Assembly (NCBI RefSeq): GCF_001183865.1
Contig: NZ_CP012020.1
Span: forward strand, 1,979,839 to 2,043,838
Source of the DNA: Methylophilus sp. TWE2
GTDB taxonomy: Bacteria; Pseudomonadota; Gammaproteobacteria; Burkholderiales; Methylophilaceae
Direction of reading: 5' to 3'
Length of the DNA: 64,000 bases
Notes under the pieces: generated by a model
What the model saw: only the letters and a program-made list of their open reading frames with translations
Told to the model about the DNA's origin: nothing
The model's database searches: none
Shown here: in pieces, positions 8,583-17,084 of the stretch
How positions within the stretch are numbered: position 1 is the first letter of the stretch
Layout of the letters: the number at the start of each line of letters is the position of its first letter
Translations under genes and position numbers: made by a program

Positions 8583-8607
8583 GAAACACTCTCCTTATGT
8601 AGAGAAA

Positions 8608-8636
8608 GAAAAAGGCATTGGGTAAATGCCTTTTTC
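8608..8636 (-). terminator. Intrinsic terminator after the sulfate-binding protein gene
   Basis: GAAAAAGGCATT (8608-8619) and AATGCCTTTTTC (8625-8636) form a perfect 12-bp stem with a 5-base loop, with the T-rich arm on both strands. It lies between the sulfate-binding protein stop at 8663 and the DUF2325 start at 8582. Confidence 0.85.
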
Positions 8637-8662
8637 TCAAATGAACTAGAGCAGTTCAACGC

Positions 8663-9673
8663 TTACTTCTGGTAAATATCGTCAAACACACCACCATCGG
8701 CAAAATGTGTTTTCTGGGCTTTTTGCCAACCACCAAACACCTCATCAATCTTGATCAAATTGACCTTTGGGAACTGTTTCTCATATTTCTTGGCCACAGA
8801 TTCCAGTGTTGGACGATAGTAATTCTTCGCTGCAATTTCCTGACCTTCTTCACTGTATAAATACTCCAGGTAAGCTTTGGAAACGGCTTCAGTTCCATGT
8901 CGTTTGGCATTTTTATCGACCACTGTCACTGGAGGCTCAGCCAGAATAGATAAGGAAGGCACCACGATATCAAACTTGTCAGGCCCTAACTCTTTCTGCG
9001 CCAGAAAAGCCTCGTTTTCCCAAGCCAGCAACACATCACCAATACCGCGCTCGACAAAAGTCGTGGTTGAGCCACGCGCACCGCTATCCAGTACGGGGAC
9101 GTTTTTAAACAGCTTCTTCAGGAAATCCTTGGCTTTGGCATCATCGTTATTGTTTTGCTTGAGCGCATAGGCATAAGCGGCCAGGTAGTTCCAGCGGGCC
9201 CCACCCGAGGTTTTCGGGTTTGGCGTAATCACTGAAGTACCCGGTTTGACCAGGTCGTTCCAGTCTTTGATGTTTTTTGGGTTGCCTTTACGCACTAGAA
9301 ACACAATGGTAGACGTATACGGTGAGCTGTTATGTGGCAATCTTTTCTGCCAGTCAGGCCCAAACAAACGGCCTTTGCTGCCCACTTCGTCTATGTCGTA
9401 AGACAACGCTAGGGTCACCACATCTGCCTGCAAGCCATCAATCACCGACCGTGCCTGCTTGCCAGAACCACCGTGTGACTGTTTGATAATCACATTGTCA
9501 CCGGTTTTATCTTTCCAGTACTTGGCAAACGCGGCGTTGTAATCCTGATACAACTCGCGGGTGGGGTCATAAGAGACGTTCAGCAGGTTAACCTCGGCGG
9601 CATTGGCGAGTAGGGGCAGCAACAGTGTCACCCCAAGCATGACATGTTTTAAATGCTGTTTCAGTTTCATCAT
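8663..9673 (-). CDS. sbp: Periplasmic sulfate/thiosulfate-binding protein
   Basis: 336 residues with a cleavable signal peptide ([19 protein letters not shown]). The mature protein has the Sbp/CysP signature: [66 protein letters not shown] and [22 protein letters not shown]. It captures sulfate (or thiosulfate) for the CysTWA ABC importer, whose other genes are not in this window. The preceding porin gene ends only 15 bases upstream, so it is in an operon with it. The likely activator is a CysB-type regulator under sulfate limitation, but I could not define a binding site. Assignment is firm; the choice between Sbp and CysP is not settled by sequence alone. Confidence 0.93.
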   Translation of the reverse strand: MMKLKQHLKHVMLGVTLLLPLLANAAEVNLLNVSYDPTRELYQDYNAAFAKYWKDKTGDNVIIKQSHGGSGKQARSVIDGLQADVVTLALSYDIDEVGSKGRLFGPDWQKRLPHNSSPYTSTIVFLVRKGNPKNIKDWNDLVKPGTSVITPNPKTSGGARWNYLAAYAYALKQNNNDDAKAKDFLKKLFKNVPVLDSGARGSTTTFVERGIGDVLLAWENEAFLAQKELGPDKFDIVVPSLSILAEPPVTVVDKNAKRHGTEAVSKAYLEYLYSEEGQEIAAKNYYRPTLESVAKKYEKQFPKVNLIKIDEVFGGWQKAQKTHFADGGVFDDIYQK

Positions 9674-9688
9674 AATCCTTTAATTTGT

Positions 9689-11320
9689 TTAGAAAGCCAG
9701 CAAGGTCAGCTCGGTGTAGAGAAATTCGGAATCGGTATCCCGATCAGCCTGCCCGGCCACTCTTCTGGAGGTGTCTTTGACAAAGTCTCCGCCCCAGAAA
9801 TAGGCATAACCCAGGTTGAGGGAAGCATACTGATTCAGCGGGAAACGGACACGTAAATCAAACTCTTTGCCTAAATCCCGCCCTGAATTGCCCGTCGTAT
9901 CACGCAGGTTGGCGCCAGCGTTCCAGCGATCTGTGGCGCTATCCAGGCGGTACCAGCTAAAGCCGGTATCCACTTTCACGTTTTCCAGCCAAGAGAGTTT
10001 TGGTTCAAACTCCAGGCGGATCTTGGGCGTACGAATGTTTTCCATCTGGATATAGTCATCGTTAGACCAGGGACGAGCAAAACCGAACAAACGCTCAAAC
10101 CGCTGATTTTTGCCATCCGTAGGATTTTTGTCACCGCTAGCCACGCCATAGAAAGCACTAAAGCGAGGTTTCCATGGGTGTTTGAAGTTATAGCCTATTT
10201 CTGCGTTGTAGGCATAAGCATCATGATCCAGCTCTGCCGTGACCCTGCCAGCGGCGTTTTTCTGGTCCTGATGTCCCCACTGTTTGATATAACTCGCATC
10301 GTAATCAAATTGTGTACCAGGAATCACACCATACACACGCAATCCACCGGTATGGATTTCACGGTTAATTTGCGTATTCAATGCAGCAGGTAATCCATTC
10401 GAGTCATACTCTACCCTGTCGCCATCCTGCTTCAGCAAAAAGTAAGAGGGCTCAATCGTCACAAACTGTGACCAGCGACGCCAGTTACCAATCACGCCGT
10501 AGAAGTTCTGTGAGTGGTCGACCTCATCCAAGCGCTTGGTGAAACGCTGAACGGGTTGCACCGCGTGAAATTCCAGCTGCCAGTCGTTTTTCTTTTCACC
10601 GATATTGGCTCGCACACCCTGAAAGGTATTCGTGGTGTTGCGCCACTCATTACGCGCAATCAGGCGGCGGTCACCAGCTTCCCAGGCATGGCGCCCGGCA
10701 CGCACCCAGAATGGCCGGTGATTACCCAGGTCGTCTTTGCCAAAAATACTTTCCTTGTAATACAGCTCCAGGTAAGCCTGGAGGAAGTCGGCCTGGTTGA
10801 CATCCCGGGTGTCATAGGCGCGGTCGTAATCGCCATGATTCCTACGAGAATCCTGTACCTCAATGGCGAAACGGAAGGGGTCAAGCACATTTTTCAAGCC
10901 AACATAAGCCCTGGTTCGCAATAACAATGGCTCATCAATATTTTGTGCGTTTCTTCTGAAGTCATTATCACGATGTTCAAACCGCGCCCGGTATTCAAAC
11001 CCCATATCCAGCCAGTCAATGTCTGCGAGCGCATCGTAATCCTTAAGCCAGGTTTTGTTTAACTGCTTGACGTAACGAGGAGGCTCGCTCTCTTTTTGTG
11101 TGCCATAACTGCGGCGCTCTACGTAATAACCATTGGCCGCTCTGGCTGCCGCTTTTTCTTCAGCCTTGATTTCTTCCAGGCGTGCTTTTACTTTTTTCTG
11201 TTGTTCAATATCCTCAACTTGAGTCTCTGCCAGCTGCACCTCTTCTGCCGAGGCCAAGCCACTACCCAGCCACCACACACCCGCGGTCGCCAGTGCCAGA
11301 CTTATTTTTTTTAACTGCAT
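9689..11320 (-). CDS. Alginate-export-family outer membrane porin
   Basis: 543 residues from the ATG at 11320, chosen because GGGAGAA precedes it and it opens a clean signal peptide (MQLKKISLALATAGVWWLGSGLASA). A short coiled-coil-like charged stretch follows (residues 30-60, KKVKARLEEIKAEEKAAARAA). Then comes a beta-barrel domain of the AlgE/alginate-export family: WLDMGFEYRARFEHRDNDF, LLLRTRAYVGLKNV and VRAGRHAWEAGDRRLIARNEWRN, ending with the outer-membrane-type LTLLAF. No alginate genes are present. Its position, 15 bases upstream of the sulfate-binding protein and 62 downstream of a YezD-type gene, suggests that it admits sulfate, sulfonate or sulfate esters across the outer membrane. 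That substrate is inference. Confidence 0.82.
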   Translation of the reverse strand: MQLKKISLALATAGVWWLGSGLASAEEVQLAETQVEDIEQQKKVKARLEEIKAEEKAAARAANGYYVERRSYGTQKESEPPRYVKQLNKTWLKDYDALADIDWLDMGFEYRARFEHRDNDFRRNAQNIDEPLLLRTRAYVGLKNVLDPFRFAIEVQDSRRNHGDYDRAYDTRDVNQADFLQAYLELYYKESIFGKDDLGNHRPFWVRAGRHAWEAGDRRLIARNEWRNTTNTFQGVRANIGEKKNDWQLEFHAVQPVQRFTKRLDEVDHSQNFYGVIGNWRRWSQFVTIEPSYFLLKQDGDRVEYDSNGLPAALNTQINREIHTGGLRVYGVIPGTQFDYDASYIKQWGHQDQKNAAGRVTAELDHDAYAYNAEIGYNFKHPWKPRFSAFYGVASGDKNPTDGKNQRFERLFGFARPWSNDDYIQMENIRTPKIRLEFEPKLSWLENVKVDTGFSWYRLDSATDRWNAGANLRDTTGNSGRDLGKEFDLRVRFPLNQYASLNLGYAYFWGGDFVKDTSRRVAGQADRDTDSEFLYTELTLLAF

Positions 11321-11382
11321 GTAATTCTCCCGTAATTTAATGACTTCCAGCAGCCTGGTCAGCACTCAATAAAATATATCTA

Positions 11383-11577
11383 TTACTTCTTTGGTTTGAC
11401 TTGATGGTCGAAACGAACCTTTTCCCGACGCTCAATTTGCGTCACTCGGCCATCATGGACTGTAATCTCAATAGAACCATACCCAGTGTCTCGCTGAACA
11501 GCCGCAATCGCTGCTGCTACAACAACTAAAATGGCCTCGTCGGCTTGCGCCTCAGGTTTGTTTAATACTGTAGACAT
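11383..11577 (-). CDS. YezD-family (DUF2292) small protein
   Basis: 64 residues. The core (ILVVVAAAIAAVQRDTGYGSIEITVHDGRVTQIERREKVRF) matches the YezD/DUF2292 family, small proteins often found with sulfate and sulfur assimilation genes. The start has GAGGGGC six bases ahead. It heads the minus-strand run yezD-like, porin, sulfate-binding protein. Upstream lies a very AT-rich tract (about 11605-11680) that probably contains the operon promoter. The biochemical role of the family is unknown to me. Confidence 0.8.
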   Translation of the reverse strand: MSTVLNKPEAQADEAILVVVAAAIAAVQRDTGYGSIEITVHDGRVTQIERREKVRFDHQVKPKK

Positions 11578-11680
11578 GATGCCCCTCGCTGCACTGAATG
11601 AACGGCATTATTTCAGAGTATTTATATTTTAAAAAATAATTATTTGTTATTTTAATATTACTTTTAACTATATAATAAGT

Positions 11681-11709
11681 AAAAAAAATCCCGCAATACT
11701 GCGGGATTT
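11681..11709 (-). terminator. Intrinsic terminator of the phosphate-type porin gene
   Basis: AAATCCCGC (11686-11694) pairs with GCGGGATTT (11701-11709) over a 6-base loop. Read on the minus strand, the stem is followed by an unbroken run of eight or more T. It lies 24 bases past the porin stop. Confidence 0.92.
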
Positions 11710-11732
11710 CAGTTTAAGTCTTTTATGATTGA

Positions 11733-13145
11733 TTAGAAGTTGTACTGCACCTGCACACGGATAGCATCAGCAGTAAAGCTCTGATAGTCTTGCGTTCCGG
11801 CTCGGTTACCTGTGACTAAGTTATTACGTTTCATACGATGGTACTCAGCCATAATCTCGACCTCAGGTGCAAGTTGCCACTCCACACCCAACTCCCAGTC
11901 ATTAACTTCGTTTTTAGGTGCGTTTTGTTCCGCTTTATTATAACCATCAAAGTATTGCCATTTGATAAATGGAATCAAAGTGCCATTGGTATCCAGAAAT
12001 TGGAAATTATCAATCTTGTACATTGCTTGTACGTAGCCGCCTTGAAGATGTTTTTCTTCAATACGATTCTGCGCAACGTCCAGACCAGGTGTTGTACCCC
12101 AGTTCCATTCTGCTTGAATTCCGAATGGCTGCGGATACATGATAAAGCTGACGCCAACACGCTCATCTTTGATACCTTTAGTGGTTGTCACACTATCCTT
12201 GGTAAACACACCAGGTGCAGTAACGCTTGTGGTAGCCGTTCTTCTGTAAGCACCCGTCGAAGGTTGATAATCTCCAGAATAAGCCTGAATACCGGCTTCG
12301 TAAATTTGACCAGATTCTGTTTTCCATGGGTAAGTTGCGCGAGCTACAAAATGATAGTTGTCATTCACATCACTACGGTTTGCACCTTGACCGTTATAAA
12401 AGCCGGCTGCCAACATACCGTAGTTACCAGAATGCTTCAGGCCTTTATCGTTGATTTCTTTAAATAAGGCTTGAATGTTTTCTGGCGTGTAATAGTAAAA
12501 CGCACCGGTATCTCGCTCATCACGAACCGCACTGTTCAGCGCATCCACACGATCCATAGCCAACCGGTTTGAAGAAGATTGCAGGTTTTCGAAGCCGTAA
12601 GGTACTTTAGATTGACCAACACGCACACGGTGTACCCTGGCTTTATCAATATTGATATCACCGTAAGCATCGCGTAACTGAGCTATGTTACCAGTTGTAC
12701 CTGCCGAAGACGCAAAGTCTGGCTGAATGTAGTAACTCAAGTGATCGCCAAAATCGCCAAAAATGATAATACGGGCCCGACGGATTAAAAAGTTTTTATC
12801 CGAGTTGATGGATTCGTCTGTACCCACAGAGCGATCAGACCAGAGATCAACAGGATTAGCACGGTCATCACCATCATCACCAATCATTTTGGTGACACGG
12901 TTTTGAACATAGCCGCGAATATTCACACGGCTTGTCCAGCTTTTACTTTCTTTCTTTTTCTGCACTTCAACTTCGTTGCTGCGTCCCTTCATCAACAGGG
13001 CGCCTTCTTCCTCAGTTAAAACACCCTTGCTAATCAAAGCTTGTACCAGATCATTGGTTGAGTCAGCGTAAGCAATAGAACTCATGCCCGAAAACAAACC
13101 GCTGACAACTGTCGCCATGACCAGGCGACGAAAACCTAAATTCAT
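11733..13145 (-). CDS. Phosphate-selective porin O/P family outer membrane protein
   Basis: 470 residues. It has a signal peptide ending SSIAYA, then a coiled-coil-like N-terminal stretch (NDLVQALISKGVLTEEEGALLMKG) typical of OprO/OprP porins. The barrel follows: VNIRGYVQNRVTK, FLIRRARIIIFGDFGDHLSYYIQPDFA, RVRVGQSKVPYGFENLQSSSNR and LTFSADAIR-like strands, ending IRVQVQYNF with the C-terminal Phe of outer membrane proteins. It probably passes phosphate or polyphosphate. The promoter region carries a PHO-box-like repeat (13201-13218) 56 bases upstream of the start, which supports PhoB control. It is monocistronic, bounded by a terminator at 11681-11709. Confidence 0.88.
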   Translation of the reverse strand: MNLGFRRLVMATVVSGLFSGMSSIAYADSTNDLVQALISKGVLTEEEGALLMKGRSNEVEVQKKKESKSWTSRVNIRGYVQNRVTKMIGDDGDDRANPVDLWSDRSVGTDESINSDKNFLIRRARIIIFGDFGDHLSYYIQPDFASSAGTTGNIAQLRDAYGDINIDKARVHRVRVGQSKVPYGFENLQSSSNRLAMDRVDALNSAVRDERDTGAFYYYTPENIQALFKEINDKGLKHSGNYGMLAAGFYNGQGANRSDVNDNYHFVARATYPWKTESGQIYEAGIQAYSGDYQPSTGAYRRTATTSVTAPGVFTKDSVTTTKGIKDERVGVSFIMYPQPFGIQAEWNWGTTPGLDVAQNRIEEKHLQGGYVQAMYKIDNFQFLDTNGTLIPFIKWQYFDGYNKAEQNAPKNEVNDWELGVEWQLAPEVEIMAEYHRMKRNNLVTGNRAGTQDYQSFTADAIRVQVQYNF

Positions 13146-13200
13146 TATTTTCCCCTATAACGATGACATGTGTATCGGGGACGTATTCTGAACAATCAAT

Positions 13201-13238
13201 ATGACAATTTAATGACAATGCTTACATATTTCTTACAG
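13201..13238 (-). promoter_or_regulatory. PHO-box-like PhoB operator upstream of the porin
   Basis: Read on the minus strand, TTGTCAT-TAAA-TTGTCAT (plus-strand 13201-13218) is two identical heptamers with a 4-base spacer, close to the PhoB consensus CTGTCAT-N4-CTGTCAT. A second, weaker pair CTGTAAG-AAAT-ATGTAAG (13221-13238) keeps the same 11-base period just upstream. The block ends 56 bases before the porin start, a normal distance for an activator site replacing the -35 element. Confidence 0.8.
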
Positions 13239-13247
13239 ACGGACTAT

Positions 13248-13277
13248 ATAAAAGAATAAGCCGCCAAAAGGCGGCTT
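13248..13277 (-). terminator. Intrinsic terminator of lysS
   Basis: AAGCCGCC (13258-13265) and GGCGGCTT (13270-13277) with an AAAA loop. On the minus strand the stem is followed by TTATTCTTTT. It lies 27 bases past the lysS stop. Confidence 0.85.
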
Positions 13278-13304
13278 GTCATATCTGAAAAGTGGGAGGT
13301 TTTA

Positions 13305-14843
13305 TCAAGACTCTGCACGCATATGCGGGAACAGGATCACATCACGGATACTGGGACTATCGGTAATCAGCATCACCAGGCGGTCAATCCCTATGCCGCA
13401 ACCACCTGTCGGTGGCATGCCATACTCCAGGGCACGGATAAAGTCGGCATCGTAGTACATAGCCTCCTGGTCACCTGCTTCCTTGGCTTTCATTTGTGCA
13501 TGGAAACGGGCTGCCTGATCTTCCGCATCGTTTAGCTCGCTAAAACCGTTCGCCATCTCACGGCCGGTGATAAACAACTCGAAACGCTCGGTGATTTCCG
13601 GGTGCTTATCAGATGCACGAGCCAGCGGCGAGACTTCAACCGGGTAATCAATAATGTAAGTCGGTTGCCAGAGTTGGCTTTCAGCCGTTTCTTCAAACAG
13701 GGATAACTGCAATGAACCCAGGCCAGCATGATCAAACGGCTTCACACCAAACTTCAACAACTCTTTGCGCAAGAAATCGGCGTCATTCAGTTGGTCTAAC
13801 GAATATTGAGGCGCATATTTCTGAATCGCGCCAATGATGGTCAAGCGTTCAAAAGGCTTGCTTAAATCCACCTCTTTACCGGCATAGCTCAATACTGCTG
13901 TGCCATTCGCAGCAATCGCCGCTGCGCGAATACATTGTTCTGTAAAGTCCATCAACCACTGGTAGTCAGTGTAGGCCGCATAAAACTCCATCATCGTGAA
14001 CTCGGGGTTATGACGGACACTCAGGCCTTCGTTACGGAAGTTACGGTTGATCTCGAACACCCGCTCAAAGCCGCCCACGATCAGGCGTTTTAAGTAAAGT
14101 TCTGGTGCGATACGCATAAACATCTGCATATCCAGGGCATTATGATGTGTGATAAACGGCTTGGCCGAAGCGCCACCAGGAATCGGGTGTAGCATGGGTG
14201 TTTCCACTTCCAGAAACTCGTTATCATTCATGAACTGGCGAATGGCCGCGACCACTTTGGAGCGCGCCTTGAAGGTGGCGCGCGTTTCTTCAGAAGTAAT
14301 CAAATCGACATAGCGCTGGCGGTACTTAATTTCCTGGTCTTGCAGGCCATGGAATTTTTCCGGCAATGGACGGAGTGATTTGGTCAGCAATCGCAATTCA
14401 GTAACATGCACAGAAAGCTCGCCAGTGCGGGTTTTAAACAAACGGCCGCGTGCGCCCAAAATATCACCCATATCCCAGTGTTTGAAGCTTTCATAAAGCT
14501 CTTCACCAATTTCATCGCGTGCGATATACAGCTGGATACGCGCGGTGCTATCCTGGATGGTTGCGAAACTGGCTTTACCCATCACGCGTTTGAGCATCAT
14601 ACGGCCGGCAACCACGACTGGGATCTCTTGCGGGTCCAGCGTTTCTTTATCGGTTTCCGCATAAGCAGTTTGTAATACAGCAGCTTTATGCTCAGGCTTG
14701 AAATCATTTGGGAAAACAGCGGCTTGTTTAGACTGCGCCTGTTCCCGCATCAAGCGTAACTTTTCTCGACGTTCCGCGATCACATGATTTTCATCGACGA
14801 CTGACTCTGTCGTGCTGTCTGGGTTGGAGTGTTGTGCTGTCAT
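13305..14843 (-). CDS. lysS: Lysyl-tRNA synthetase, class II
   Basis: 512 residues, normal for bacterial LysRS. An N-terminal OB-fold anticodon-binding domain ([21 protein letters not shown], residues 79-99) is followed by the class II catalytic core. The core has [22 protein letters not shown], the motif 2 region [20 protein letters not shown], and the motif 3 stretch [13 protein letters not shown] near the C-terminus. It charges tRNA-Lys. The N-terminal 30 residues are a polar extension. The frequent upstream partner prfB is not here; instead a 202-base gap holding a palindromic repeat precedes it. Start ATG at 14843 with no strong ribosome-binding site. Confidence 0.97.
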   Translation of the reverse strand: MTAQHSNPDSTTESVVDENHVIAERREKLRLMREQAQSKQAAVFPNDFKPEHKAAVLQTAYAETDKETLDPQEIPVVVAGRMMLKRVMGKASFATIQDSTARIQLYIARDEIGEELYESFKHWDMGDILGARGRLFKTRTGELSVHVTELRLLTKSLRPLPEKFHGLQDQEIKYRQRYVDLITSEETRATFKARSKVVAAIRQFMNDNEFLEVETPMLHPIPGGASAKPFITHHNALDMQMFMRIAPELYLKRLIVGGFERVFEINRNFRNEGLSVRHNPEFTMMEFYAAYTDYQWLMDFTEQCIRAAAIAANGTAVLSYAGKEVDLSKPFERLTIIGAIQKYAPQYSLDQLNDADFLRKELLKFGVKPFDHAGLGSLQLSLFEETAESQLWQPTYIIDYPVEVSPLARASDKHPEITERFELFITGREMANGFSELNDAEDQAARFHAQMKAKEAGDQEAMYYDADFIRALEYGMPPTGGCGIGIDRLVMLITDSPSIRDVILFPHMRAES

Positions 14844-14909
14844 AAAATATCCGGCAATCGCCTGCGTAATCTTAAACTCTATATTTTAGCATTGTTACAT
14901 CTTGGCACC

Positions 14910-15036
14910 TCTAAAAATTCAAATTCCGTTGCGATACTGCGTTGCTCATAAAAAATTTCTCCTTACATATCAATCATATGCGGCGTCAAAATTTTTTATT
15001 CTCGCCTTGTCTGGCTTAGCAATTTGATTTTTTAGA
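14910..15036. repeat. 127-bp imperfect palindromic intergenic element
   Basis: Two 61-base halves (14910-14970 and 14976-15036) around a CAATC centre are imperfect inverted copies. The outer ends TCTAAAAATTCAAATT and TCTAAAAAATCAAATT (the latter on the opposite strand) differ by one base. ATAAAAAATTT recurs in both halves with a one-base offset, and CATAT/ATATG pair at the centre. No open frame of note occurs. It fills most of the gap between lysS and the histidine kinase gene. It looks like a non-autonomous palindromic repeat; other genomic copies would be expected but cannot be checked here. Confidence 0.65.
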
Positions 15037-15045
15037 AGCACACAC

Positions 15046-16197
15046 CTATTTTTTTGGCTCTTGTGTGAGCCGCGCTTGCCGTGTCGGCAAATGAATACGG
15101 ATCATAAAACCATACGGATTCAGGTTAGCTGCTTTCACAAACCCGCCATGGGCTTCTACAATGTGCTTAGTCATTGCCAAGCCAATACCATGACCATCCA
15201 CCTGTGAGGCACGACGGCCTCTTACAAACGGCCTGAAAATCTGTTCCAGCTCCTGTGGGTCAACCCCCGCGCCCTGGTCGCGCACTTCCAGCGTCACCTC
15301 TCCAGTGCGTGCGCTGTGCTGCAATTCAATGGAGACAATGCCCTCTTCAGGCCCATATTTCACGGCATTCCGAATGACATTATCGATCGCCCTTTGCAGC
15401 AATTCGAGCTGACCTTCTACCACCACATCATCTTCAGGCATGTCCAGACGAACTTTGGCTTCATGTTTTTCGAACAAGACGTCCCCGACAATGCCTGTTA
15501 ACAAACCTTTTAAATCCACCTCTGTTTTTTGCAACTTATGCATGCCGGATTCAAAGCGGAAAATTTCCAGCAGCTCGGCAATCATTCTTTCCATGCGAAC
15601 CGCTTCCAGCTCTACACGCTGCAATGAACTTTGCATTTTTTTAGGATTTTGCATGACCAGGCCAACGGCCATTTGAATTCTGGCAAGCGGTGAGCGTAAT
15701 TCATGCGAAACATGATGCAACATTTTTGACTGGCTTTTGATCATGTTATCAATGCGCGATGTCATCAAATCAAACGCCTCAGCCAATTCTGAAAACTCGT
15801 CATGACTGGCAGTAATTTTCGGGCTGACCACTCCCGGCAATTCTCCGTTTGCTGCACTTTTGAGATGTTCGAGCAGCAATTTAACAGGGTGAGAAATAGA
15901 CCAGGCCAGAATACCTGCAAACACAGCACTCGCTATCAAACAAAACAAAAGTGCTGAAATCGGAAAATTTAAAGATAACTGCGCATAATTTAAAACCCGC
16001 CATGTCCCTAAGCTGGTTTCATCCTGTTCAATGACAGCCGGTGGACAGCTTGCGGTTGGCAGACAAGGTTGTTGAACCTCGCGATGATGCAGGGCCTTCT
16101 GGTTTAATTCCCACTGGACAATATTACCAACGGTAATGACCGTAGAAATAAGCGCCAAGAATAATGCTGCAAATAACTTCCAGAACAGGCGCCCCAT
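15046..16197 (-). CDS. Sensor histidine kinase (CpxA/RstB-like)
   Basis: 383 residues. First membrane segment at about residues 8-28, a short periplasmic loop with two cysteines (CLPTASCPP), and a second membrane segment near 75-98. A HAMP domain follows (SHPVKLLLEHLKSAANGEL), then HisKA with the phospho-acceptor His165 in HHVSHELRSPLARIQ. The ATPase domain has an N box (NVIRNAVKYGP), a G1 box (DQGAGVDP) and GHGIGLAMTKHIVEAHGG. It autophosphorylates and transfers to the response regulator encoded 18 bases upstream in the same operon. The small periplasmic loop resembles Cpx-type envelope-stress sensors. The actual signal is unknown. Confidence 0.9.
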   Translation of the reverse strand: MGRLFWKLFAALFLALISTVITVGNIVQWELNQKALHHREVQQPCLPTASCPPAVIEQDETSLGTWRVLNYAQLSLNFPISALLFCLIASAVFAGILAWSISHPVKLLLEHLKSAANGELPGVVSPKITASHDEFSELAEAFDLMTSRIDNMIKSQSKMLHHVSHELRSPLARIQMAVGLVMQNPKKMQSSLQRVELEAVRMERMIAELLEIFRFESGMHKLQKTEVDLKGLLTGIVGDVLFEKHEAKVRLDMPEDDVVVEGQLELLQRAIDNVIRNAVKYGPEEGIVSIELQHSARTGEVTLEVRDQGAGVDPQELEQIFRPFVRGRRASQVDGHGIGLAMTKHIVEAHGGFVKAANLNPYGFMIRIHLPTRQARLTQEPKK

Positions 16198-16215
16198 AGG
16201 CCATGTAACTAATGA

Positions 16216-16896
16216 TTACTCTCGAACAAGCTGGTAACCGACCCGGTAAATGGTCTGTATCACATTCACACCGCCAGAGGCATCAGAAATTTTTTGGCGA
16301 ATACTGCTAAGGTGTACATCAATGCTACGGTCGTACTTGACTAAAGGGCGGCCTAAGGCCTTGATAGATAAGTCCTCTTTGCTGACAATCGTACCAGCAT
16401 GCTTGGCGAGAATTTCAATCAGGCTGAATTCGGTACTGGTGAACACAATTGGCTTGTCAGCCCAAAATACTTTCCTGCGCTCGCTAGAAACAACCAGTTG
16501 CCCCACGACAATATCGTTACCTTTGGGCATATCAGCGGTCTGACGACGCAAAATAGCACGAATCCTGGCCACCAATTCTCTGGGTAAACAGGGTTTTTGC
16601 ACATAATCATCGGCACCATCTTCGAGGCCTTCAATGCGGCCTTCATTGTCATCTTTTGCCGTTAACATCAACACAGGGATATCGGAGTGCTGCCTGATAT
16701 TGCGCAAGGTCTGCATGCCATCCTGGCCAGGCATCATGACATCCAGAATGACCAGGTCAAATTTACCTGCCAGCACATACTGCTCACCCGTTAAGCCATC
16801 GTGGGCAGTCGTCACCGTAAAGCCTTCTTGCGTCAGGAACTCCTTCAGCATGTTAGCTAATTCAACATCATCATCAATTAACAGCAGCTTGCTCAT
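16216..16896 (-). CDS. OmpR-family response regulator (CpxR-like)
   Basis: 226 residues. The receiver domain has acidic residues in LLLIDDDVELA, phospho-acceptor Asp52 in VILDVMMPGQDG, Thr in LMLTAKDD and Lys in DDYVQKPC. The C-terminal winged-helix DNA-binding domain covers roughly 130-226 (FTSTEFSLIEILAKHAGTIVSKEDL, then RSIDVHLSSIRQKI and IQTIYRVGYQLV). Its receiver-to-linker segment (RELVARIRAILRR) is very like CpxR. It is cotranscribed with and upstream of the histidine kinase gene. Targets cannot be told from this window. Confidence 0.9.
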   Translation of the reverse strand: MSKLLLIDDDVELANMLKEFLTQEGFTVTTAHDGLTGEQYVLAGKFDLVILDVMMPGQDGMQTLRNIRQHSDIPVLMLTAKDDNEGRIEGLEDGADDYVQKPCLPRELVARIRAILRRQTADMPKGNDIVVGQLVVSSERRKVFWADKPIVFTSTEFSLIEILAKHAGTIVSKEDLSIKALGRPLVKYDRSIDVHLSSIRQKISDASGGVNVIQTIYRVGYQLVRE

Positions 16897-17005
16897 TTAT
16901 GTCCTCTTACAGATAGGAATGCTTTTCATTTATCTTTAGCCTTGGAATCTTATCGAACAATCAAATTGATTAACAAGCGTAAATACGATAATTTTACCCA
17001 AGTTT

Positions 17006-17035
17006 GCAAAGCGTGTCTCAGCAAAGCGTGTCTCA
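17006..17035. repeat. Perfect 15-bp tandem duplication in the regulator promoter region
   Basis: GCAAAGCGTGTCTCA occurs twice back to back (17006-17020, 17021-17035), about 110 bases upstream of the response regulator start and 50 bases past the stop of the gene at 17085. It could be a paired binding site, possibly for autoregulation, or a slippage product. Confidence 0.6.
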
Positions 17036-17084
17036 AATGTAAATATTGATTTAAATATATTCAGAAGGTTCATGTTGCAAAACC

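Noticed and set aside
9689..11320. Alginate synthesis or export locus
   Set aside because: Only the porin family name suggests alginate; no alginate polymerase or modification gene is present, and the neighbours are sulfate-uptake genes.
11838..12467. 209-residue plus-strand frame inside the phosphate-type porin
   Set aside because: Antisense shadow of the barrel-coding sequence; no ribosome-binding site and Cys/Phe-rich unnatural composition.
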